64,000 bases of DNA from Singulisphaera sp. GP187 (GTDB taxonomy: Bacteria > Planctomycetota > Planctomycetia > Isosphaerales > Isosphaeraceae). Location of the stretch: positions 834,727 to 898,726 of the forward strand of contig NZ_FSRB01000002.1 of assembly GCF_900129635.1 (NCBI RefSeq), read 5' to 3'. Both the position numbers and the translations under genes were made by a program. A model generated the notes under the pieces. It worked only from the letters and a program-made list of their open reading frames with translations. It searched no databases and was not told the origin of the DNA. Shown piece by piece: positions 44,830-52,844 of the stretch (its first letter is position 1; the number at the start of each line of letters is the position of its first letter).

Positions 44830-45181
44830 GCACGAACTCGAAGCGTTGGAGGCGGCTGGCTTCCGGGCCACGACCGTGGCCGAGTTCCTCGGCTTGACGG
44901 AGGTCGAGGAGAAGATCGTAGAATTCCGCGTGATGTTGGCTCGGGCCGTCCGCGAGGGCCGTGAGGCGAAGGGGCTGACCCAGAAGCAACTCGCCGGGGC
45001 GATCGGGTCGAGCCAATCCCGGATCGCGAAACTCGAATCCGCGACGGCCGACACGTCGGTGGACCTGATGCTGAAGGCGCTGTTCACGGTCGGCCGTCAA
45101 GTGCCCGAGGGGCTGGCGGTCGCGTCATCGAGCCCGGAGCCGAAGCCAGCGAGGAAGCCCAAGGCAAAAACGAAGGCGTGA
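44822..45181 (+). CDS. XRE-family antitoxin
   Basis: A 119-residue helix-turn-helix protein. The HTH is GLTQKQLAGAIGSSQSRIAKLE (about residues 49-70), preceded by a helical N-terminal region and followed by an Ala/Lys/Pro-rich tail (PKPARKPKAKTKA). GTG 44822 overlaps the toxin stop by eight bases, and GGAAAG lies six bases upstream, so the two genes are translationally coupled in a toxin-first (HigBA-like) order. It neutralises the toxin and represses the operon (family knowledge). Confidence 0.85.
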   Translation: MDKHELEALEAAGFRATTVAEFLGLTEVEEKIVEFRVMLARAVREGREAKGLTQKQLAGAIGSSQSRIAKLESATADTSVDLMLKALFTVGRQVPEGLAVASSSPEPKPARKPKAKTKA

Positions 45182-45299
45182 CCGGCTAGGCGTGCCAGAA
45201 TTCCCCCATGGGGGAATTAGGGTGTTTCCTTCTTGGCCCGCCACTCAAACGAGAACCACGCTCCGTCGGGAGTCTGGAGAACCGTGTGGATCACGATTG

Positions 45300-45409
45300 G
45301 CCAGGCACCCAAATTGAACAAAGCGGGAGGCCTGGGTAGCCTGTCTGGACGCCCGGCTAAACTGCTATTCTGCCTAAACTACTCAAGCCTCCTCGCTGAC
45401 GTGCCTGGC
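45300..45409 (+). repeat. R4 110-bp element, copy c
   Basis: GCCAGGCAC and GTGCCTGGC ends; about a dozen differences from copy a over 110 bases by eye. TCACGATTG precedes both copies a and c, so the true left end could lie nine bases further out. It sits between the antitoxin gene and the 3' end of comM. Confidence 0.85.
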
Positions 45410-45471
45410 GATAGCCCATCTGGAGCACCTCACCGCAAACCCAAGCGAGACAGAGCCACGTGCGGCGTTGC

Positions 45472-47007
45472 TCAGGCCCAGACGGAGCGGTCGAGCGAGC
45501 GGTATCCGACGGCCTCGGCGATGTGTTGGGGGAGGATGATCTCGCTTTCTTCGAGGTCGGCCATGGTGCGTGCGACTCGGAGCACCTTGTCGTGGGCCCG
45601 GGCCGAGAGGCCGAGTTCCTCCATGGCAGCCTTGAGTAGGCTGAGCGCCTCGGGCCGGAGCGGACAGAACTTGCGGACTTGGCGGGGCGTCATCCGGCCG
45701 TTGACGACCGGGCCCTTGTTGCCGAAGCGTTGGGCTTGGCGGGTGCGGGCCTTGAGGACCTGGTTGAGGAACTCGGCCGAGGTTGGCCCTGGAGGCGCCT
45801 CGGTGAGTTGGGTGAACGGGACGGCGGGGACCTCGACGTGGAGGTCGATGCGGTCGAGGAGCGGCCCGGAGATTTTGCTGAGGTATTTTTCGACTTGGGG
45901 CGGGGTGCAGTTGCAGGCGCGTCGCGGGTCGCTGCGGTATCCGCAGGGGCAGGGATTCATGGCGGCGACGAGGACGAAGTCAGCGGGGAAGGTGGTGCTC
46001 CGCAAGGCTCGACTGATGGTGACGTGGCCTTCCTCAAGGGGCTGGCGGAGAACTTCGAGGGTCTTGCGATTGAACTCGGGGAGCTCGTCAAGGAACAAAA
46101 CGCCTTTATGTGCTAAACTGATCTCCCCCGGCTGGGGCGTGCTGCCGCCGCCGACGAGTCCGGCGTCGCTGACGGAGTGGTGGGGCGATCGAAACGGTCG
46201 GACGGCCATGAGCGGCTCACCGGGGCGGAGCAAGCCCATGGCGCTGTAGATTCGGGTGGTCTCGAGGCTCTCGGTTGGCGTCAAGGAGGGCATGATCGTG
46301 CCCAGCCGCTTGGCGAGGAGCGTCTTGCCGGTGCCAGGAGGGCCGATCATCAGGACGTTATGGCCGCCGGCGGCGGCGATGACGAGGGCCCGCTTGGCGT
46401 AGTCCTGTCCTTTGACGTCGACGAAGTCTTCCTCGCCGCGAGTCAGGCGGCGGAAGACTTCTTCGAGGTCAACCGATCGGGGGTCGATGTCGAGCTGTCC
46501 GGAGAGGAATCCGACGGCCTCGGCGAGGCTGCCGATCGGGAAAACCGGGATTCCTTCGACGACGGCGGCCTCGGAGGCGTTGGCCTCGGGGACGAGCAGG
46601 CCGTCGAACTTTTCGTGGGCGGCGGCGAGAGCCATGGCGAGGACGCCCTTGATCGGGCGGGTTTCGCCGGTGAGAGCGAGCTCGCCGACGACGGCGTACC
46701 GTCCCGGTCGTTCCATGGCGGCCTGGCCGCTGCCGACGAGCATGCCCAGGGCGATCGGGAGGTCGAACCCGCTGGCCTCTTTTTTGAGGTCGGCCGGTGC
46801 GAGGTTGATGATAATGCGATCAATCGGCCGGCGATATCCGGAATTCACCAGGGCGCGTTCCACCCGGTGGGTGCTCTCGCGGACCGCGGCCTCGGCGAGG
46901 CCGACGAGGACGGTTTTGGGCATTGAGGAGGAGGAGATATCAACCTCGACCTCAACCGTGACAGCCTCGATCCCGACGAGGGTGAAGGAGGCGAACTTGG
47001 CGAGCAT
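45472..47007 (-). CDS. comM: YifB/ComM family Mg-chelatase-like AAA+ ATPase
   Basis: A 511-residue protein. The N-terminal ChlI-like domain (about 1-165) has VEVDISSSSMPKTVLVGL. The AAA+ core (about 190-400) has Walker A IGPPGTGKTLLAKRL, Walker B VLFLDELPEF and the Cys cluster CPCGY...CNC. The C-terminal domain has SARAHDKVLRVARTMADLE (about 465-483). ComM is a helicase that aids branch migration in natural transformation (family knowledge). ATG 47007 (MLAKFASFTLVG) has GAGG close upstream and is preferred to 47052. A deleted second copy of the 5' part lies at 48549-48744. Confidence 0.92.
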   Translation of the reverse strand: MLAKFASFTLVGIEAVTVEVEVDISSSSMPKTVLVGLAEAAVRESTHRVERALVNSGYRRPIDRIIINLAPADLKKEASGFDLPIALGMLVGSGQAAMERPGRYAVVGELALTGETRPIKGVLAMALAAAHEKFDGLLVPEANASEAAVVEGIPVFPIGSLAEAVGFLSGQLDIDPRSVDLEEVFRRLTRGEEDFVDVKGQDYAKRALVIAAAGGHNVLMIGPPGTGKTLLAKRLGTIMPSLTPTESLETTRIYSAMGLLRPGEPLMAVRPFRSPHHSVSDAGLVGGGSTPQPGEISLAHKGVLFLDELPEFNRKTLEVLRQPLEEGHVTISRALRSTTFPADFVLVAAMNPCPCGYRSDPRRACNCTPPQVEKYLSKISGPLLDRIDLHVEVPAVPFTQLTEAPPGPTSAEFLNQVLKARTRQAQRFGNKGPVVNGRMTPRQVRKFCPLRPEALSLLKAAMEELGLSARAHDKVLRVARTMADLEESEIILPQHIAEAVGYRSLDRSVWA

Positions 47008-47552
47008 GAAGGCCTCGACCACCCGTGTGATAAGCATCGCCGTCAGCGCCATTGCCGCGGCATGATCGACATCAGTTTAGCATGAGAGGGCGGGCGAATC
47101 ATCCTTGCACTCGAAAATCTAGCGAGGCGTTCAGGCAACAGTCCTGCGGGCTGGCGACTCGATGAGGGCGTCTTGCTCGTCAGCCCTCCAGAACCGAGGC
47201 GGCAGACTGGATTTTACCCTCTCTTGCCTGAACTGCTGAAATGTTGACGAAGTTGCAATTGGATTAAGTAAACATTTCGGTTTGTTTATGGCTGATTGTT
47301 CGTAAGGTGTTTGATTGGAATTGAAAAGCGGAGCGTCGAAGAGTTCATGAGCCTGGAGGTCGACGAAGCCGAGTTGTTGGCGAAGGTCCGGAGGAATCTC
47401 GATCGCCTCTGAATCCAGTTCTCGGAGATCTGGCCTTACGGACGATTTTCCGGAGGACGGGCAGGCTTGTCAGGATGACCGATGAACGAGTTGGTCCGAT
47501 GGGAGCCGGAACCGAAGAGCGGTGACGAAGCCCAGTACGTCGCCGGCCTGGA
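47008..47552. other. Intergenic spacer, AT-rich in part
   Basis: 545 bases upstream of comM. The first 110 are shared with the copy at 48549-48744. An AT-rich block (47220-47330) follows, and a 33-codon frame ending at 47412 (...EEFMSLEVDEAELLAKVRR) looks like a gene tail without a body. No complete gene is seen. Confidence 0.45.
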
Positions 47553-48014
47553 TCAAAAGGGTTGGGCATTGGAACGGAAGTCGCCGAACAGGCTAATGGC
47601 CTCGGAGGCTAGGTGCCACTCAGCGGACTGGGTCGGCGCAGCGACCCAGGGTCGGTCGGCGGCGTGGAGGCACTGAAGTGACATTGAGTCGAGGCGCGCG
47701 GCGATCGATTCGAACTGGCGGATGTACTGGGTGTGAACCGTCACGCGTCTTTTGGTCGCGTTGGCTTCGACGCGTCCCGGGAGGTACTCCAGGTGGCAGC
47801 ACCTGCAAAGGGGGGGCTTGGGATTATTACAGGCCTGGAACTCGGCCGCGTATTCCCGTGCCGACCTCCCCATGGCGGCCAGGCTGCGGGCTCGCGCATA
47901 GAGCCGCCCCCCTCGACCAATCGACCGATTAAGGGTCACCCAGGCCGATAGCGAGACTGCAAGCAGCGCGATCAATACCATCAGGCCCCGTAACGAAAAC
48001 CGTGGCACACGCAT
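47553..48014 (-). CDS. Single-pass membrane protein of planctomycete type, unknown
   Basis: 153 residues from ATG 48014 (AAGGA eight bases upstream). The N-terminus RFSLRGLMVLIALLAVSLSA is the R-F-S-L-R membrane anchor seen in very many planctomycete hypothetical proteins. It is followed by a soluble part with CNNPKPPLCRCC (four Cys, possibly metal-binding). The open frame upstream to 48317 is antisense to another ORF and is not used. The function is unknown. Confidence 0.65.
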   Translation of the reverse strand: MRVPRFSLRGLMVLIALLAVSLSAWVTLNRSIGRGGRLYARARSLAAMGRSAREYAAEFQACNNPKPPLCRCCHLEYLPGRVEANATKRRVTVHTQYIRQFESIAARLDSMSLQCLHAADRPWVAAPTQSAEWHLASEAISLFGDFRSNAQPF

Positions 48015-48087
48015 AGCTCTGTCCTTGACCGGAGGGGACCGATCATCAAAACAATCGACGCCCCTGGTTGATGTTGAATCTCGATCT

Positions 48088-48507
48088 TCATGCGTTGGTC
48101 CAACCGAGCCCACAGCACCGTCGGCAGCACCAACGTTCACCCTGCAATTCCTCGTATCGAGTTCCATCGCAGAGAGAGCAAACCGCACCCCCGTCGGCCT
48201 TCGGAGGCAGGACTTCGACAAGTTCCGCCAGGCCGGCTTCCGGAGCCCAGCGGACGACGACGGAAGCGATGTCCTTCGGGGCCTCCAGCACCACGGGCGG
48301 GAAGCCTTCGTTGTCATTCACGGTGATCGCTCGCCCGTCCAGACCCAGGTATGCCGAGTGTCCGCCCCCGCTTTTGAGGCGGACGACCTCCTCGTTGAGG
48401 AACACCTCATCGACGACCTGAGGGCGACCAGCACGGCATTCCGCCAATTGGAGTTCACGCAATTGCCGGAGTCGCTCCCGCAACTGCTCGTCGATGGGTA
48501 ATCTCAT
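48088..48507 (-). CDS. Unknown protein with C-terminal zinc-ribbon-like motif
   Basis: 139 residues from ATG 48507. The N-terminal half is charged and helical (RERLRQLRELQLAEC); the middle has GGGHSAYLGLDGRAITVND; the C-terminus has CSLCDG and CCRRCCGLGW, paired CxxC-type motifs that suggest zinc binding. It is 73 bases upstream of the preceding entry on the same strand, possibly one operon. The ribosome site is weak. No family recognised. Confidence 0.55.
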   Translation of the reverse strand: MRLPIDEQLRERLRQLRELQLAECRAGRPQVVDEVFLNEEVVRLKSGGGHSAYLGLDGRAITVNDNEGFPPVVLEAPKDIASVVVRWAPEAGLAELVEVLPPKADGGAVCSLCDGTRYEELQGERWCCRRCCGLGWTNA

Positions 48508-48548
48508 GGAAGTCAACTCATCGTCCGCACGAAGAACGCGGGTGTAAT

Positions 48549-48744
48549 TGGCCCGATCATGAAGCCGTTATGGCCGGCGGCGGCGATGACCAGGGCCCGC
48601 GTGGCGTAGTCCTGGAGGCAAACTTGGCGACCATGAAGGCCTCGACCACCCGTGTGATGTGCATCGCTGTCAGCGCCATCGCCGCGGCATAATCGACATC
48701 AGTTTAGCAGAGCAGGACGTATCAATCATCCTATCGTTTGAAAA
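48549..48744 (-). pseudogene. comM 5' remnant, internally deleted duplicate
   Basis: 48549-48614 matches 46340-46407 of comM (Walker A region, IGPPG side). From 48614 the match jumps to 46987 and continues through the comM start codon into about 110 bases of its upstream region. Roughly 580 bases of comM are missing between. The copy therefore arose by duplication of the comM 5' end and promoter region followed by deletion. Confidence 0.75.
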
Positions 48745-49348
48745 TCAACGGTTCGGACCGGCACGCTTCGACTTTCTCTGCGGGAATGACGGGACGGCCA
48801 AGCTCGGTGGATGCTCGTTGGGCCAGGCAAGTTCTGAGTTTCGGGGCCGTGGCTCGACCACGTTTCTCTCGAATTTTCGCTCACTCCTGATGAATATCGA
48901 CAGTGCAGCAGTGTGGATGCGTTGTCGTTGGGGTCGTCTGCGTGACTCGCCTGGAATCGCCTTCATGCGCGGTGCGGAGAGCGAGGGATTCACGAGACGA
49001 TCGTCACACTCTGTAAAAGTTGCCGGGGAGGTGAGGCGGGCCTTCCAATGATCGCCCGAGGTCGTGGCGTTCGTGCCCTCAATTTCGGCGGTCGCAAGCG
49101 GTCGAACCGGAATCGGGGACAAAAGCCCAAGATGGAGTCTTGACATGTAACAGACGATTTTGGAAGGGGTTAGGGCGGATTCGGCGGGTCATTTTCACGG
49201 GGGGACGGCGAAATTTGAAGGTGGGGGGCGGCCTTTGGCGACTCATTTGCTTTAAGCTCGTGCGAGTTTCCCAAAGAGAGGCCAAGCAAGAGGAATGACC
49301 TCTCGCGTCTTGAGTGCGATCTCACCAACTCCGATTCCGAGTTGTCCC
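48745..49348. other. Intergenic spacer
   Basis: About 600 bases with no supported gene; short ORFs on both strands overlap and lack motifs. Confidence 0.45.
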
Positions 49349-49654
49349 ATGTCCGTCCTGTCACACCGAACTCCCGCCATCGAAACCCTTCAGCGAATGA
49401 CGAGTCGCCTGGCCGACTCGAGCTTGACCATTGACGAAGCGAGTCTGCTTCGGTCCATGATCCATCAGTTAATGGACGAGATTAGCGCGGTGGTACCGGC
49501 ACCGGATCGGATCGTCTGGCCCGACGATGGACGAGCCAACCGAGGCGGTCCGGTCTCGGCCGGCAGTGAGCCGACCGGCTCGTACCGGGTCCCGGCTCAG
49601 GAGCGAGAGACATCGGGCGCGTCGATCCCCAACGCGGTCGCCAGATCGGTTTGA
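49349..49654 (+). CDS. Small hypothetical protein
   Basis: 101 residues from ATG 49349. The first 45 (TPAIETLQRMTSRLADSSLT...SMIHQLMDEI) look helical and coding; the tail is Gly/Ser/Pro-rich and runs over the 3' end of the convergent ferritin-like gene by 58 bases. A start at 49295 is possible. No ribosome site is evident. No family recognised. Confidence 0.35.
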   Translation: MSVLSHRTPAIETLQRMTSRLADSSLTIDEASLLRSMIHQLMDEISAVVPAPDRIVWPDDGRANRGGPVSAGSEPTGSYRVPAQERETSGASIPNAVARSV

Positions 49655-50075
49655 TGCTCCTGTTCGTCGATCAGGATCTCGCGGATCTGCTCGGCGATGG
49701 CGTACTCCCCGAGCGCCTCGCACTGGCGGGCCCGCTCGCGATAGGCCCGAATCGTATCGTTCTCGTTCTCGAGGTCGAACCGGAGCATGTTCTCCTCCGG
49801 CTCCGACGTCTTCACGGGCTTGACCGTGACCGTCGGCTGGCCGCCCAGATCGTCAATCTGGCCGGCGATCGTCAGGGCGTGAGCCAATTCCTCACCGGCA
49901 TGGACCTCGAACTCCTTGGCAATACCCTGTACTGCGCACCTTTGATGGCCTGCGATTCAACGACGTAAGCGATGATCGCCTGGTATTCTCGGGAGCGGTC
50001 CTCGTTTAACAATCCGATCAATTCATCGTGTGTAATTGCCTTGCCGCTTTCCGATGCTTTTGATTTGTCAGCCAT
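49597..50075 (-). pseudogene. Ferritin-like (bacterioferritin-type) protein, frameshifted
   Basis: The N-terminal part from ATG 50075 (MADKSKASESGKAITHDELI, then LNEDRSREYQAIIAYVVES) and the C-terminal part (KEFEVHAGEELAHALTIAGQ...LIDEQEHQTDLATALG) are in different frames. They join at about 49921-49932, where one base appears lost after GAQY. Diiron ligand motifs EELAH and DEQEH and an N-terminal Glu are all present, so a restored product of about 160 residues would be a normal ferritin-like oxidoreductase. As written, the product is truncated. Confidence 0.75.
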
Positions 50076-50292
50076 CGTCCACCCCCCCCAATGGTTCTCG
50101 TAAACCGGCCCAACACGCGGTCCTTTGCCAGCATAAAAGGATGCCGAGTCCCGTTCTGTCTTTCCGGTTCGGAGAAGATCAACGAGAGCCCTCTCCTGGG
50201 GGGTGGAGAGGAGAGGGGAAGCGAGTCGAATTGGGTTTGGAGGCTGGACCTTGCATCTGAGAATGGTCGAGTACCCATCCAGGGCCGAAACG

Positions 50293-50673
50293 TCAACGAC
50301 GGTAGCCGCCATATCCCCGGCGGAAGCGAGGGGCGTAACTGTACCCGCGTCGGAAGCCCGGCGCGGAGTAATAAGGAGAGCGGGACACGTACGGGGGGAA
50401 GACGTACAACGGTGCGTAGTACGAACCCCCAGAGCCGAAGCGGTAGCCGGGGGCGCGGTAGCCGGAATAGTAATTCCGATACCCGAATCCACCGAAGCCG
50501 AAGCCGCCCACTCTCCCATAGCCTCGGGAGTAGCCGCCGCCATGGTGATAACCGCCTCCGCCGTGTCTGCCGCCGCTTCGAGCAAACGCCGTCGACCCCG
50601 ACCCCGCGACAACGGCCAGCACCAAGGCCGCGGTTCCCAACACGCTCGATACCCGCCTGAACCAGGCACTCAT
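50293..50673 (-). CDS. Secreted Gly/Tyr/Arg-rich low-complexity protein
   Basis: 126 residues. A signal peptide (to about residue 32, GSTAFA) is followed by GGRHGGGGYHHGGGYSRGYG and aromatic-rich sequence, ending FRRGYGGYRR. GAAGGAG precedes the ATG. It belongs to the same style of protein as those at 36604 and 39367. The function is unknown; the basic aromatic tail could bind anionic polymers (speculative). Confidence 0.7.
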   Translation of the reverse strand: MSAWFRRVSSVLGTAALVLAVVAGSGSTAFARSGGRHGGGGYHHGGGYSRGYGRVGGFGFGGFGYRNYYSGYRAPGYRFGSGGSYYAPLYVFPPYVSRSPYYSAPGFRRGYSYAPRFRRGYGGYRR

Positions 50674-51767
50674 CGGAATTCTCCTTCGAGAGGCGCGAGC
50701 CTCGTCGCGGAGCGAGGAACGCTCGCCCCTGCGTGGACTCCTCAGCTTGCGAGTGTCAGGAAGACCCCCCAGGTCTCATCCTCACCCGGCATTCTTCCTA
50801 CGAGGGGAAAAGGCAAACTGGTCAGAGGATGCTTACTTTTTTTGATGCGGGCACCCCCCGATCCTCACGCATGGTTCGAGCCTCCGCCCGTCCGTCCGAC
50901 CCGCCTCGCGGATGATGGGTGCGGGAAAGCCACGTTTTCCTTCGGACTCTGTCACGAAAGGTAGAATCATCGTAACCTGAGTAGGGAGGTCGACCTCCTT
51001 GGGAAGACAGCAGGGTGAGGCGACTCGCTGAACGACTCGTCAGACCGCGATGGGTGCGGTCCCCTGCCCCCACAAAGGATCTTCCCGCAATGAGTTCCTG
51101 CGCTGGGGGCAACCGACAACCGGTTGTCCCCAGCCTCATGGCGATTTCGCCGCGAAACGCCGCATGACGACCAGAAGTCTTGTGGGGTTTTGTCGAGTGG
51201 GTCAGGCCCATTCTTTCAAAGAAATGAAAATGAATTAATAAATTTGTTTTAGGTTGGTTTTTCTCGACTTGTGGGTTCCACTCCAGCGGCCTTCTTGGAC
51301 TGGGTCGCTTTGTGCGATTCGATAGGCTTGCAACTCTTGATAATGCGTTTAAGGACGGATCTCCCGTTCAGAATTGCGCGGTCTGATTACCCCCCCTGGG
51401 ACCGCGGGCGTCCCGCCCACAATTCAATTATCAATTTCAAAATTCCTTCCAAGAGCGGGCGGGACACCCGCGGTCCCAGGGGGGGGAGAAGAGCAGAAGA
51501 GGAGGACGGGCCGGTGCTATTCTTGGCTCGAACGGCACCGATTGAGGCTGCGCTTCTTCGATTGAAAACTGCCTCGATTGTCCAGAACCCCCAAATTCAA
51601 GTGGGCGATTGAGTGAATGGGTTGTGTGTCAACACGCCGACACGATTTTCCCGTCAGTCCCTGGAAGGGAGGGGAGCCGACGCTAGAATCTCAGAACGAC
51701 CTGAACGCGTTTGTCGCAGGGCGTTCGAGACTTCGAAGCACCTTCAAGACTTCCAGGGCCCGTTGAA
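50674..51767. other. 1.1-kb spacer with palindromes
   Basis: No supported gene. A hairpin at 51102-51134 pairs GCTGGGGGCAACCG with CGGTTGTCCCCAGC (13 of 14); the R2 palindrome lies at 51393-51482; an AT-rich block is at 51210-51260. Confidence 0.5.
51393..51482. repeat. R2 palindromic repeat, copy b
   Basis: 28-base arms (51393-51420, 51455-51482) match at 26 of 28 positions; the 34-base AT-rich loop also starts AATT and ends CAAGA. Confidence 0.85.
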
Positions 51768-52844
51768 ATGGCACTTTTGACCCTGCCTCTGGGAATTTGT
51801 TTGCTCGTTCTGGCCGATCCGACCATGTCGACGGCGGTTGGGACCGGCAAGCTGGGGCGGCCCGCGGATGGCGGACCCGCGGTCGAGGTGCCGTTGAACA
51901 TGCCGTTTGACGTCGCGTTCGACTCGGGGGGCAACCTTTACCTTTCCGACACGATGAACCACTGTATTCGGCGGGTCGACGGTAAGACGGGGGCGATCAC
52001 GACGGTTGTCGGCAGCGGGACCAAGGGGTTTTCAGGGGATGGTGGGCCTGCCTTGAAGGCGAAGTTGGACGAACCCTACGGAATTGTGCTCGATTCGCGC
52101 GGGAACCTTTACTTCGCCGATCGGCTCAATCGCAGGGTGCGCCGGGTTGATGCGGGGACGGGGATCATCACGACCGTGGCGGGGGATGGGTCCAAGACTT
52201 ATTCGGGCGACGGTGGTCCTGGGACGCGGGCGGGTTTGGTCGAACCCAACGGAGTGGCGCTGGACCCCAAGGAAGCGCGGCTCTTCATTGCCGACGTGGC
52301 GGACAATCGGGTGCGCGTGCTGGACCTCGGGACGGGTGAAATCGCCGCGTTCGCGGGGACGGGCCGCGGCAAGTTCGCGGGGGACGGCGGACCGGCCTTG
52401 GCCGCCTCGATCGCGGGGGCCCGCGCTGTGGAGGTCGGGGCCGACGGCACGGTCTTCATCCTCGAACGGCAAGGCAACCGGCTCCGGGGCGTTGACCCGC
52501 GGGACGGCCTGATCACGACCCGGGCGGGCACGGGGGCCAAGGGGTATTCGGGTGACGGCGGCCCGGCGAAGGAGGCCACGTTCGACGGTCCCAAGGAATT
52601 GGCGATCGACCGCGCGGGGAACCTGTTCATTGTTGATACCGAGAATCACGCGATCCGGCGGATCGACGCCCGGACCGGCCTGATCCGGACCGTGGCCGGC
52701 ACCGGTCGCCGGGGCGGTGAGGGGGACGGTGGCGCGGCCACCTCGGCCCTGTTGGACCGTCCCCATGGCGTGGCCGTGGGGCCCGATGGCGCGGTCTACA
52801 TTGGTGACACCGGCAACCACCGGATTCGCAAGGTCGGCCCGTGA
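51768..52844 (+). CDS. NHL-repeat protein, secreted
   Basis: 358 residues from ATG 51768, with a hydrophobic leader (LLTLPLGICLLVLAD). About six NHL blades of some 55 residues follow, each with a version of YSGDGGPA, GNLYxxD and RRVDxxTGxITTVAG. They would form a six-bladed beta-propeller. NHL proteins of this layout are common secreted planctomycete proteins without known enzymatic role; ligand binding is inferred. Its stop overlaps the GTG of the next gene (GTGA), so the two are coupled. Confidence 0.85.
   Translation: MALLTLPLGICLLVLADPTMSTAVGTGKLGRPADGGPAVEVPLNMPFDVAFDSGGNLYLSDTMNHCIRRVDGKTGAITTVVGSGTKGFSGDGGPALKAKLDEPYGIVLDSRGNLYFADRLNRRVRRVDAGTGIITTVAGDGSKTYSGDGGPGTRAGLVEPNGVALDPKEARLFIADVADNRVRVLDLGTGEIAAFAGTGRGKFAGDGGPALAASIAGARAVEVGADGTVFILERQGNRLRGVDPRDGLITTRAGTGAKGYSGDGGPAKEATFDGPKELAIDRAGNLFIVDTENHAIRRIDARTGLIRTVAGTGRRGGEGDGGAATSALLDRPHGVAVGPDGAVYIGDTGNHRIRKVGP

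Noticed and set aside
45233..46249. 338-residue plus-strand frame beginning in R4
   Set aside because: After the repeat it is antisense to comM and shows no domain.
50822..51211. 129-residue minus-strand frame
   Set aside because: No ribosome site, mixed composition, crosses hairpins, no recognisable motif.
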